The position numbers and the translations under genes are program-made. A stretch of DNA of 64,000 nt, from NCBI RefSeq assembly GCF_000169195.2, contig NC_016023.1:3472001-3536000 (forward strand), written 5' to 3'. Shown here in pieces: positions 47,127-54,988 of this stretch. The notes below the pieces were generated by a model. That model was given only the letters and a program-made list of their open reading frames with translations. It was not told the origin of the DNA and ran no database searches. This DNA comes from Heyndrickxia coagulans 36D1 (lineage in GTDB: Bacteria; Bacillota; Bacilli; Bacillales; Bacillaceae_C). Position 1 is the first letter of the stretch. Each line of letters starts with the position of its first letter.

Positions 47127-49262
47127 TTACTTGAAAACGGCATCCTCTGTTTTCCTGTTTTTCTTGTTTAATATTTTTTGGTATTTGCGGCTGACGGAAG
47201 ACTGGCTGATGCCCAGTGCTTTCGCCGCTTTTGTTGTCGTTTTGTACTGGTTCATGGCCAGCAAAATGAGCTGCTCCTCGACGGACTCCATCGCCTCCTG
47301 CAACGGCATGATTCTTGTGACGACCGGCTTCATTTTTTTCCTTTCAGAGCCGAATGTTAAAAACTGGCTGACAAACCCGCCATCGATGGCAGCATGGTCC
47401 GCAGTGACGACCAGCCTTTCAATAATATTTTGCAGTTCCCTTACATTTCCCGGCCACGGGTAACATTCCAGCACATTGATCGCATCAGGCGTTAAATAAA
47501 ACTTCCGGCCGTATTTTTCGTTTAATTGCTGCAAAAAGTGGAAGGCAAGCAGCGATATATCTTCCGGCCGTTCCCGGAGCGGCGGGATCCGGATCGGAAT
47601 GACGTTCAATCGGTAATATAAATCTTCCCGGAACCGGCCCTCTTCCACCATTTTTGCCAGGTTTTGATTTGTCGCCGCAATGATCTGGACATCGATTTTA
47701 ATGGGGGTTGTGCTGCCGATCGGGATCACTTCCTGTTCCTGCAGCACCCGCAGCAATTTGACCTGCAAGTGCACCGGCAATTCGCCGATTTCATCAAGGA
47801 ACAAAATGCCGCCGTCCGCCTGCTTAAAGTATCCTTCTTTTCCGTTTTTTTCCGCACCTGTAAAGGCGCCTTTGACATATCCGAACAATTCGCTTTCCAG
47901 CAAAGTTTCCGGAATCGCACCGCAGTTCAGTTTTAAAAACGGTTTTTCCGACCTTTTCCCGAATTGGTGGATCGCCTGGGCAATGACTTCTTTTCCGACG
48001 CCCGATTCGCCGGACAGTAAAACAGTGGACGAAAATTCGGCGATTTTCTTGACCTGGTGCATGATTTTTTCCATTTTCGGGCTGCAGTAAATCATTTTTT
48101 TCAAAAACCGGTCTTTGTTTTTGAACTGGTCGAGCTCTTTTTTGTAGCGGGCTGAAATTTCTTTCATCTCTTTCAGTTCGGTTTTTAACCGGGTCGTCTC
48201 GGTTATGTCCCGCGATGCAATAATGATCCGGTCAAGCGCGCCTTTTTCATTAAAAACCGGGTTCCCGACGGCCAGAATTTTTCTTCCCGTCCGCGTTTCC
48301 TGCACAACGGATACTTTTTTCCGTTTTTCCATCACGAGCCTTATAACCGACGGGGTGAATAAGCCCTGGTCTTCAAAATCGAGGATATTTTTCCCGATCA
48401 GCGTTTTTACGTCCACCTGCCAGAAATCTTCAATGATGTTCTCCCCGTAGCGAAGCAGTTCGCCCTTTGCATTGACGACAAGAATTTCGTCATAAATCGT
48501 CGACAGAATCGCATTCAAGTCTTTATTTAAGTCTTTTATATATTCGATTTCAAGTGCCATTTCTTCTACCATCGGCAAATCCTGAACGACAATGATCAGG
48601 CCTTCAACTTCACCGGCGAAATTTTGAATCGGGCTGTAGTCGGCCAAAACCCCGACCCCGTTTGCGAATTCAAGATGGTTCAGATACGTTTTCCCGGTTT
48701 CAAACGCTTTTGCGATATGGTCATGGCTGAAAATACTTTTACCAGGGGCATTCAGCACCGCTTCGTGCGGCAATTTAATCATTCGTAAACCTGCTTCGTT
48801 ACAATGGATGATCCGTTTTTCCCTGTTGAGCACAAAAATGCCCATTGGGATCGATGCGAGCAAGATTTTCAGAAAGTGGGCGCTTTCGTTTTCCTGTTTA
48901 AAGAGCTCCGCCAGCATGTCCTCTCTTTGGATGTAGCCGGACGGGCGGCCATCTTCGCTTCTCACAAGCGCAAATGGTTCACCAATGATTTGGAACAAGC
49001 TCGTAATGGAAATATGGTCATCGAGACGGCTGATCCCGTCAAGCGGTTTTGCGTGGCGAAGCAGGGTTTCTTTTGAAAAGTTGCCTTTTTTAAGCTTTTC
49101 CAGCAGTTGATGATTCAGCAAGGCATAGGCAAATAATTCTCCGTCCTTCTTTAAAAACAGAAAAGGCCCTTTATGCTTTTGTAACGCCAGCCTTAAATCT
49201 TCTTCACCGTCAACCGAAAAGGGGATGATCGGCTTTATTTTTTCTTTTGCAATTGCCGGCAT
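47127..49262 (-). CDS. Sigma-54-dependent transcriptional activator with CBS/PAS-like sensors
   Basis: This 711-residue enhancer-binding protein has an N-terminal CBS-like region (about 1-115, ending PSGYIQREDMLAEL). Two PAS-like domains follow at about 128-230 and 245-355. The AAA+ domain (about 390-620) has Walker A GESGVGKE (418-425), the sigma-54 contact loop GAFTGA (465-470), Walker B GGILFLDE and GEL. A Fis-type helix-turn-helix ends it (KAAKALGISQSSVSRKYQK). The layout is like RocR and other Bacillus SigL activators. It is flanked by two SigL promoters with the same palindrome and probably drives both. Sensing of putrescine or a derived aldehyde is inference. AGGAGG lies 7 bases before the chosen ATG. 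Confidence 0.93.
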   Translation of the reverse strand: MPAIAKEKIKPIIPFSVDGEEDLRLALQKHKGPFLFLKKDGELFAYALLNHQLLEKLKKGNFSKETLLRHAKPLDGISRLDDHISITSLFQIIGEPFALVRSEDGRPSGYIQREDMLAELFKQENESAHFLKILLASIPMGIFVLNREKRIIHCNEAGLRMIKLPHEAVLNAPGKSIFSHDHIAKAFETGKTYLNHLEFANGVGVLADYSPIQNFAGEVEGLIIVVQDLPMVEEMALEIEYIKDLNKDLNAILSTIYDEILVVNAKGELLRYGENIIEDFWQVDVKTLIGKNILDFEDQGLFTPSVIRLVMEKRKKVSVVQETRTGRKILAVGNPVFNEKGALDRIIIASRDITETTRLKTELKEMKEISARYKKELDQFKNKDRFLKKMIYCSPKMEKIMHQVKKIAEFSSTVLLSGESGVGKEVIAQAIHQFGKRSEKPFLKLNCGAIPETLLESELFGYVKGAFTGAEKNGKEGYFKQADGGILFLDEIGELPVHLQVKLLRVLQEQEVIPIGSTTPIKIDVQIIAATNQNLAKMVEEGRFREDLYYRLNVIPIRIPPLRERPEDISLLAFHFLQQLNEKYGRKFYLTPDAINVLECYPWPGNVRELQNIIERLVVTADHAAIDGGFVSQFLTFGSERKKMKPVVTRIMPLQEAMESVEEQLILLAMNQYKTTTKAAKALGISQSSVSRKYQKILNKKNRKTEDAVFK

Positions 49263-49286
49263 TGCGATTCCTCCTTGCACCTTCTA

Positions 49287-49309
49287 AAAATATAGTATCA
49301 CTATATTTT
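49287..49309. promoter_or_regulatory. Palindrome in the activator gene promoter
   Basis: AAAATATAGT and ACTATATTTT are 10-bp perfect arms around ATC, 25-47 bases before the activator start. It overlaps plausible -35/-10 elements (TTCCAA, 16 bases, TACTAT on the minus strand) and differs from the TTATGCA palindromes, so another regulator or a simple promoter structure may be involved. Confidence 0.45.
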
Positions 49310-49330
49310 AATATTGGAAATAGTCCGGCA

Positions 49331-49360
49331 CAAAAAAAGAAGATGCCTGCACATCTTCTG
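49331..49360 (-). terminator. Terminator of the permease gene
   Basis: AGAAGATG and CATCTTCT form the stem, followed on the minus strand by TTTTTTT. Confidence 0.8.
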
Positions 49361-49383
49361 CCATGTAACCATTGCTTTTTATC

Positions 49384-50745
49384 TTAAAGAATAGAAGTTT
49401 TTTCTGCTTCATCCAATTGAAAATCGATGACCTGCTTGCGGAAAAATTTCGTTTGGATCGCCATATAAATAAATCCGATGCCTGACCAGATAATGCCGAA
49501 AATGAGGGCGTCTTTTTGCAAGTTGGACCATAAAACGCCCGTCAGCCCTGCCCCGGCTAAAGGCATCACCAGGTAGGAAAACACATCTTTTGCCGTTTTA
49601 TAGCGCTTTTTCCGGAAGACAAAGAAGGCAATAACAGATAAATTGACGAATGTAAAAGCAATCAGGGCGCCAAAGTTGATAAACGAGGAAATGAGTTCCA
49701 GGCTGGGCGTGATCGCAAGCAGCGACACCAGGCCGACAAGGATTACATTCCATGCGGGGGTCCGGAATTTCGGATGCACGTACCCGAACCATCGCTTCGG
49801 CAGGACGCCGTTTCTCCCCATCACATATAACAGCCGCGAAACACTGGCATGGGAAGCAAGGCCGGACGCAACCGTGGCGGCAAATGCACCGGAAATAAAC
49901 AATAATTTAAACAGCGTTCCGCCCACATACAATCCGATTTCGGGCAATGTGTCATCCGTGTTTTTAAAATGGGAAACGTCCGGAAACAAGGCTTGCGCGA
50001 AATAACTGGCGATAAAGAAGACCGCACCGCCGATAAAAACCGTTAGCATGATCGCTCTCGGCATGATTTTGGGATCTTTCGCTTCCTCCGCATACATCGT
50101 TACCGCATCAAAGCCGATAAACGAGAAGCATACGACTGTCGCTCCGGTCAGGACCGCGCTCAAACGGACATTGGAGTGGTAAAGCGGATCGAAAGTGAAA
50201 ACCGTACCTTTTCCCATTCCGTGCGAAAATTGTACAACGGCCAGCACAAGAAAAGCACCGATTAGCACGAGTTCAAAAACGACAAGAATGGTGTTCATAT
50301 TGGACGTTTTCCCCATGCTCCATACATTGATGCCCGTCACGGCGGCTACATACGTCACCACCCAGATCCAGGCGGGCACGTTTGGAAAGACGGATACCAT
50401 ATAAATCCGGATAATTAAAGCATTCACCATGGGCAACAGCAAATAGTCGAGCAACGCCGCCCACCCGACAAGGAAACCGAGATGGGGGTTCATCGTTTCC
50501 CTTGTATACGTGTAGGCAGATCCGGCGTTCGGGAAAACTTTTACCATCTTCCCGTAACTGATGGCGGTAAACAGCATGACAATCAACGCAGTGATATAGG
50601 CAAGCGGCACCACCCCGTTGGTTTCCTTTGATACGATGCCAAAAGTATCAAACACAATGGTAGGCGTCATATACCCTAATCCAAGTCCGACGATGGCCCA
50701 TAAACCGAGTGAACGCTTTAATGTCGCATTCTCCAATTTTATCAT
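49384..50745 (-). CDS. APC family putrescine importer (PuuP-like)
   Basis: This 453-residue amino acid/polyamine permease has 12 membrane helices. It matches E. coli PuuP over most of its length: KRSLGLWAIVGLGLGYMTP, VFDTFGIVS, FTAISYGKMVKVFPNAGSAYTY, VGWAALLDYLLLPMVNAL, CFSFIGFDAVT, LYVGGTLFKLLF, GLASHASVSRLLYVMGR and FVNLSVIAFF. It should import putrescine with protons. The GGGAGG site abuts the ATG at 50745, so the TTG at 50736 may be the real start. It is a single gene with its own -24/-12 promoter and TTATGCA palindrome. Confidence 0.88.
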   Translation of the reverse strand: MIKLENATLKRSLGLWAIVGLGLGYMTPTIVFDTFGIVSKETNGVVPLAYITALIVMLFTAISYGKMVKVFPNAGSAYTYTRETMNPHLGFLVGWAALLDYLLLPMVNALIIRIYMVSVFPNVPAWIWVVTYVAAVTGINVWSMGKTSNMNTILVVFELVLIGAFLVLAVVQFSHGMGKGTVFTFDPLYHSNVRLSAVLTGATVVCFSFIGFDAVTMYAEEAKDPKIMPRAIMLTVFIGGAVFFIASYFAQALFPDVSHFKNTDDTLPEIGLYVGGTLFKLLFISGAFAATVASGLASHASVSRLLYVMGRNGVLPKRWFGYVHPKFRTPAWNVILVGLVSLLAITPSLELISSFINFGALIAFTFVNLSVIAFFVFRKKRYKTAKDVFSYLVMPLAGAGLTGVLWSNLQKDALIFGIIWSGIGFIYMAIQTKFFRKQVIDFQLDEAEKTSIL

Positions 50746-50843
50746 CCTCCCTCTCTCTTCCACGAATCAAAGATGTTTGCTTTTTGGTACGCTAATAAGG
50801 CTGCTCCGCTTCCATCCATGCGAAGGCCTATTATTCTACATCT

Positions 50844-50860
50844 TTGCAATTTTCATACCA
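50844..50860 (-). promoter_or_regulatory. Sigma-54 (SigL) promoter of the permease gene
   Basis: TGGTAT, GAAAA, TTGCAA on the minus strand fits the -24/-12 pattern with the invariant GG and GC dinucleotides at correct spacing. It implies a leader of about 85-90 bases. Confidence 0.8.
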
Positions 50861-50955
50861 ATTATTAGAAAAACAAGAGGAGGATTTGAAAAACTCAGAA
50901 TTCAGGAAAAGCAGTCGCGGGAGTTCGGAGGGGTAGGGGGAAAAACGGAAAGTTT

Positions 50956-50973
50956 CTTATGCAATATTGCATA
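50956..50973. promoter_or_regulatory. Upstream activator palindrome for the permease promoter
   Basis: TTATGCA, ATAT, TGCATAG. The inner 16 bases are a perfect palindrome. A further half-site TGCATA lies at 50986-50991. It sits about 130 bases upstream of the expected start, a usual enhancer distance. Confidence 0.7.
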
Positions 50974-51028
50974 GTTTCACCTGTTTTGCATACCATTGGA
51001 AGGCAAATTGACGAAAGCCGGGGATGCA

Positions 51029-51066
51029 AAAACGGCGGGAACGTATTTTTGTATCCCGCCGTTTTG
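51029..51066 (-). terminator. Terminator of the U32 gene pair
   Basis: AAAACGGCGGGA...TCCCGCCGTTTT stem, nearly the same as that below the activator gene at 47042. Confidence 0.85.
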
Positions 51067-51076
51067 AGGTAAATTT

Positions 51077-52348
51077 TCATTCACTTGGAGCCTGTCCAGG
51101 AAAGTTTGAAAAGCGTGCCGTACTCACCGGCATTTTGCGTATCCGCATCAAATCATAAGGTTTTACAGGATGGTCGACGATTGTTTTCACGGTCATCATC
51201 GCATTCGGGGCACGTTCAATGCACTTGCCGTCTTCATCCCAAAGCTTGCGGATGGTTTGGGTGAAACGGGCAAATCCCGGCCCGTAAAACTCCACTTCTT
51301 CCCCTGTCGTAAAATGGTTGCGCTGTTCAAGCGTGGCGATTTTTGTAGCCGGATCGTAATCCAAAACACGGGCAGCGAAAGTATATTTCGGAATTTTGCG
51401 GGGGCGCCCGAACAGTTGCTGGTGGGCATCCGGTTCCCCAAAGTAAAAACCGGTGGCCAGTTCCCGTTGTGCCACTTTCCAAATTTCTTCCTCCCACGCC
51501 GGGTCAAAAACAAAATGGTCCGGATCTTCACAATAGGCATCGACAATCGCCCGGTACACATTCGCCACAGTCGAAACATAGTGGATCGACTTCATTCTGC
51601 CTTCAATTTTAAAACTTCCCACACCCGCTTCAATCAATTCCGGCACGTGATGGATCATCGTAAGGTCCACCGCACTCATGGAAAACGGCTCGCCGCCAGC
51701 TGTTAAGATGTCGGCTCCTTCATTTTCAAACAAGTCATATTTCCAACGGCATGACTGGGCGCATCCGCCGCGGTTTGCATCGCGGTTCGCCATATGATTG
51801 GACAGTACGCAACGCCCGGAATACGAAATGCACATCGCCCCCTGTACAAACGCCTCTATTTCCATACCGGTATTTTTCCGGATTTCGCGGATTTCTTCAA
51901 GGCTGACTTCGCGGGCCAGGACCACCCTTTCGACCCCTTCCTGCTCCCAGAACTGAAGCGCTTTGTAATTTGTTGCAGAAGCCTGGGTCGACAAATGGAC
52001 GGCAAGGCCGGGCGCCTCTTCCATACAAATGGTGATAAAACCCGGGTCGGAGATGATGACAGCGTCAATCCCGATCTCCTTTAATGTGCGGAAAAAATCC
52101 CCTGCCCCTTCATCATCGCCTTCATGGCCGACCATATTTGCAGCTACATACACTTTTGCGCCGCGGGCATGCGCAAAGCGGACCCCTTCCTTCATTTCGT
52201 CATACGTAAAATTGCCGGCTCTTGAACGCAAGCCGTAAGCCTGTCCGCCAATATATACGGCATCCGCGCCATAGCGGACGGCGATTTCCAGTTTTTCAAG
52301 ATTTCCGGCCGGCGCAAGCACTTCCGGTTTTTTGATGATGTTTCGCAT
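51077..52348 (-). CDS. U32 family protein, tRNA 5-hydroxyuridine synthesis (TrhP/YrrO-like)
   Basis: This 423-residue protein matches the large U32 protein YrrO. It has PEVLAPAGNLEKLEIAVRYGADAVYIGG at the N-terminus and HLSTQASATNYKALQFW in the middle. The cysteine motif (AMCISYSGRCVLSNHMANRDANRGGCAQSCRWKYDLF) can carry an Fe-S cluster. Such proteins, first called peptidases or collagenases, use prephenate to hydroxylate U34 of tRNAs. The ATG at 52348 behind AGGAGGGAG is clear. It follows its smaller partner by 10 bases. Confidence 0.9.
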   Translation of the reverse strand: MRNIIKKPEVLAPAGNLEKLEIAVRYGADAVYIGGQAYGLRSRAGNFTYDEMKEGVRFAHARGAKVYVAANMVGHEGDDEGAGDFFRTLKEIGIDAVIISDPGFITICMEEAPGLAVHLSTQASATNYKALQFWEQEGVERVVLAREVSLEEIREIRKNTGMEIEAFVQGAMCISYSGRCVLSNHMANRDANRGGCAQSCRWKYDLFENEGADILTAGGEPFSMSAVDLTMIHHVPELIEAGVGSFKIEGRMKSIHYVSTVANVYRAIVDAYCEDPDHFVFDPAWEEEIWKVAQRELATGFYFGEPDAHQQLFGRPRKIPKYTFAARVLDYDPATKIATLEQRNHFTTGEEVEFYGPGFARFTQTIRKLWDEDGKCIERAPNAMMTVKTIVDHPVKPYDLMRIRKMPVSTARFSNFPGQAPSE

Positions 52349-52358
52349 ATTCTCCCTC

Positions 52359-53270
52359 CTACTGTACTTCATCCGGCTGCCGCAGGAAAAACCCCGTGCC
52401 AAGCTTCCGCGTTTCCGGCTGCAATTGCAAAAGCTCAGCTGAAAAACGCGCCGCATCAAAAGTGCCGGACAGCACCGCTTCTTTTGCCCGGACATAAAGG
52501 GCGGCAATATCCGTAAAGGTTTCCCCTTCGGCCAAAATGCCGTCGAGTTTCCACGTATCCAGCCCCGCCCTGTGCAGATCCGGCAAATACCGAATGAGCG
52601 CAATGTCTTCTGCGGAAAAAATATGGGTGCCATTTTCATCCTCAAAAAGCGGATACTGATTTTCCCTGTCTTTTTTCTCGCTGATGCTGAGCCTGTCACG
52701 GACAGTTGTGCCGGCATTAAGATGCGCAAATTGGGTGTAATTCGAAAGCAAGCGGCGCTTCGAGTGGTGGATGCATGTCGGGCCGTATACTTGTACCTCG
52801 ACGGGTTGCTTGATTTGCGCCTGTATCTCTTTTAATTCAATAAAAGTACATTCGCGCGCCGCCACGGCCCCTATTGCCCCGCGTTTGAGCCAGAACTTTA
52901 TCTGGTTTGCCGATGTGACAAGCGTCTGTGCATCGTAAATATAAGGCAGATTCAGTTTCATTTCTTTTAAGAGCTGTATCACGCCCGGATCCCCGGCAGT
53001 AATCGCATCCACTCCCGCTTTTTCAAGTGATAACAAATATTCCGGAAGCGCCTCTATATGGCCGTTATGCATCAATCCGTTAACGGCTGTATACACTTTT
53101 CTATTCTGCCGGTGTGCAAACTTTGTAATGTCGCCTATGTCTTCAAGCGTGATATGGCCGGGCATGCGCAAGCCGAAACGGTTCCCCCCGATATAGAGGG
53201 TATCCACTCCGGCCGCAATCAGCGCTTCAGCCTGCCCGGACGATTCAGCAGTAGCAATGATATGGATCAA
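52359..53270 (-). CDS. U32 family protein, small partner (TrhP/YrrN-like)
   Basis: This 303-residue protein is the smaller U32 partner: AEALIAAGVDTLYIGGNRFGLRMPG, YTAVNGLMHNGHIEALPEYL, ITAGDPGVIQLL and YGPTCIHHSKRRLLSNY. In B. subtilis yrrN-yrrO are paired the same way, and both are needed for 5-hydroxyuridine in tRNA. The start is a TTG behind AAGGAGGGG, with no ATG near. The first gene of a two-gene operon, it lies next to the spoVS terminator rather than near udk/greA as in B. subtilis. Confidence 0.85.
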   Translation of the reverse strand: MIHIIATAESSGQAEALIAAGVDTLYIGGNRFGLRMPGHITLEDIGDITKFAHRQNRKVYTAVNGLMHNGHIEALPEYLLSLEKAGVDAITAGDPGVIQLLKEMKLNLPYIYDAQTLVTSANQIKFWLKRGAIGAVAARECTFIELKEIQAQIKQPVEVQVYGPTCIHHSKRRLLSNYTQFAHLNAGTTVRDRLSISEKKDRENQYPLFEDENGTHIFSAEDIALIRYLPDLHRAGLDTWKLDGILAEGETFTDIAALYVRAKEAVLSGTFDAARFSAELLQLQPETRKLGTGFFLRQPDEVQ

Positions 53271-53410
53271 CTTCCACCCCTCCTTCAGCCACTTTTCAGG
53301 CTGCAGTAAAAAAGGCGCAAAGATAAAGCGCGCCACGATTTTACTTTATCACGTGGACGGGTTCTTTTTGCTGATAAAGTATGACAGTTTCCGCAAACCT
53401 TTTTTCCATA

Positions 53411-53450
53411 CAAAAAAAAGCTGTCTGCTTCTGCAAACAGCGTTTCTTTT
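53411..53450 (-). terminator. Terminator of spoVS
   Basis: GCTGT and ACAGC arms with extra pairs, then TTTTTTTT on the minus strand, just after the spoVS stop. Confidence 0.7.
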
Positions 53451-53459
53451 CAATCTATA

Positions 53460-53720
53460 TCAGCGGGGTTCAATGATGAGTTTAATAGCGGTTCTTTCTT
53501 CTCCTTCAATCTGAATATCCGTGAAAGCCGGGATGCAAATTAAATCCACACCGCTCGGGGCCACAAACCCTCTTGCGATGGCAACGGCTTTTACAGCCTG
53601 ATTAATGGCGCCCGCCCCGATCGCCTGGATTTCCGCCCCCCCTCTTTCACGAAGAACACCGGCAAGTGCACCAGCTACAGAATTAGGATTAGATTTTGCT
53701 GAAACTTTTAATATTTCCAT
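53460..53720 (-). CDS. spoVS: Stage V sporulation protein S
   Basis: This 86-residue Alba-like protein is highly conserved (MEILKVSAKSNPNSVAGALAGVLRE, IQAIGAGAINQAVKAVAIARGFVAPSG, DLICIPAFTDIQIEGEERTAIKLIIEPR). It is required for coat assembly and spore core dehydration and is made under SigH in B. subtilis. A weak SigH-like arrangement lies at 53773-53800. It follows ymdB as in B. subtilis, but a terminator and 374 bases lie between. Confidence 0.97.
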   Translation of the reverse strand: MEILKVSAKSNPNSVAGALAGVLRERGGAEIQAIGAGAINQAVKAVAIARGFVAPSGVDLICIPAFTDIQIEGEERTAIKLIIEPR

Positions 53721-53772
53721 TCCTTCTCCTCCTTGTCTCCTTCCGTTAACCGAATGTCCGTTCAGAGTGACG

Positions 53773-53800
53773 ATTCATGTTCGAACGTGAAGTATCTCTT
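53773..53800 (-). promoter_or_regulatory. Possible SigH promoter of spoVS
   Basis: On the minus strand AAGAGATA, 12 bases, ACATGAAT loosely fits the SigH pattern (RnAGGAwWW, RnnGAAT). The match is weak; it is proposed mainly because spoVS is SigH-dependent in B. subtilis. Confidence 0.3.
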
Positions 53801-53801
53801 G

Positions 53802-53876
53802 CCCGTTTCCAGCCCGGCCTTTTCCCGGCTTCGCTGGAAACGGGGCGGCTGTCCGAAACAATCCGGCAGCCGCCCC
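53802..53876. other. Two overlapping strong hairpins upstream of spoVS
   Basis: CCCGTTTCCAGC (53802-53813) pairs with 53833-53844, and GGGGCGGCTG (53842-53851) pairs with 53867-53876. They share three bases, so they compete. No T-run follows either. The rest of the 53721-54082 gap shows no gene. Confidence 0.5.
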
Positions 53877-54082
53877 GCATATAGGCTACTGATTTTCCTG
53901 CTTGTCGTGCGGGCTTTCGTGAACGTCTCTTGCTCAAAAAAACTCCGGGGAGCTGCCCCCCGCACAGCGGGAAAAATCATTTCACTGCTACTATATTCCT
54001 TTGTTCTGCGAGTTATGCCATCCTTCATAAGCACCGGTACATAAAAAGAGGCGCTGTCCTGCCCGGCACCCATCCGGAAAAA

Positions 54083-54114
54083 GAAAAAACCCGTTTATTC
54101 AGAGATAAACGGGT
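54083..54114 (-). terminator. Terminator of ymdB, overlapping its stop codon
   Basis: CCCGTTTAT and ATAAACGGG form the stem, and TTTTTT follows on the minus strand. The upstream arm is within the last codons of ymdB. Confidence 0.85.
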
Positions 54115-54895
54115 GGTCTTCATTAATTAAAATGTTCTGGATCGTTGCGGCTTTGCCTGTTTTTTTATCAAGGCTGATGATGCATCCGCTTAATATTTTC
54201 CTTCCCGATTTCGGCACTTCAAAACGGACAGGAAGCGAAGTCAGGAATTTTTTCATTACCGCTTCTTTGTCCATGCCGAGAATGGCATCGTACGGCCCGG
54301 TCATGCCGGCATCGGTCAGATAGGCTGTACCGTTTGGCAAAATTCTTGCATCCGCGGTTTGCACATGCGTATGCGTCCCGATCACGGCAGACACTTTGCC
54401 GTCGAGAAACCAGCCCATCGCCTGCTTTTCGCTTGTCGTTTCGGCATGAAAATCAACAAAGATAAAATGAGTTCTTTTTCTTGCCAGTGCCACCATCTCT
54501 TCTGCTTTCCGGAACGGGTCATCGAGCGCGTTCATAAACGTTCTGCCCTGCAGGTTGATGACTGCAAACTCCGTTCCTTCCGCTTTGATCAACGCCATCC
54601 CTTTTCCCGGGGTCCCGTCCGGAAAATTGGCCGGGCGCACCATCCATTTTGCATCCTCAATAAAGTCGAAAATCTCTTTGTTGTCCCATGCATGGTTTCC
54701 GAGCGTGATGATATCCGCACCTGCATCCAGCAGGCCGCGGTAAATATTTTTGGTAATCCCACGCCCGCCGGCTGCATTTTCCCCGTTTACGATGGTCAAA
54801 TGCGGCCTGTATTTCGCCTTTAACTTCGGCAAATATTCATTCACCATCTCACGCCCTAATGACCCTACAACATCCCCTATAAATAAAATCTTCAT
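54095..54895 (-). CDS. ymdB: YmdB metallophosphodiesterase
   Basis: This 266-residue phosphoesterase has the metal motifs IGDVVGSLGR, NGENAAGGRGI, ITLGNHAWDN, FVDFHAETTSEK and GTHTHVQTADA. In B. subtilis YmdB hydrolyses 2',3'-cyclic nucleotides and affects biofilm and motility gene choice; it is encoded with rny, as here. The length is normal. It lies about 86 bases after rny, from which it is separated by a terminator, so part of its expression may come from read-through. Confidence 0.95.
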   Translation of the reverse strand: MKILFIGDVVGSLGREMVNEYLPKLKAKYRPHLTIVNGENAAGGRGITKNIYRGLLDAGADIITLGNHAWDNKEIFDFIEDAKWMVRPANFPDGTPGKGMALIKAEGTEFAVINLQGRTFMNALDDPFRKAEEMVALARKRTHFIFVDFHAETTSEKQAMGWFLDGKVSAVIGTHTHVQTADARILPNGTAYLTDAGMTGPYDAILGMDKEAVMKKFLTSLPVRFEVPKSGRKILSGCIISLDKKTGKAATIQNILINEDHPFISE

Positions 54896-54955
54896 GCAAT
54901 AAATCCTTTCTATGCTTTGTAAAACAATCTTTATTTTCTTTTCAAAACGTTAAAG

Positions 54956-54988
54956 AAAATAAGCGGTGAACACGTCACCGCTTATTTT
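54956..54988 (-). terminator. Terminator of rny, overlapping its stop codon
   Basis: AAAATAAGCGGTGA pairs with TCACCGCTTATTTT; the stop at 54982 lies inside the stem. Confidence 0.85.
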
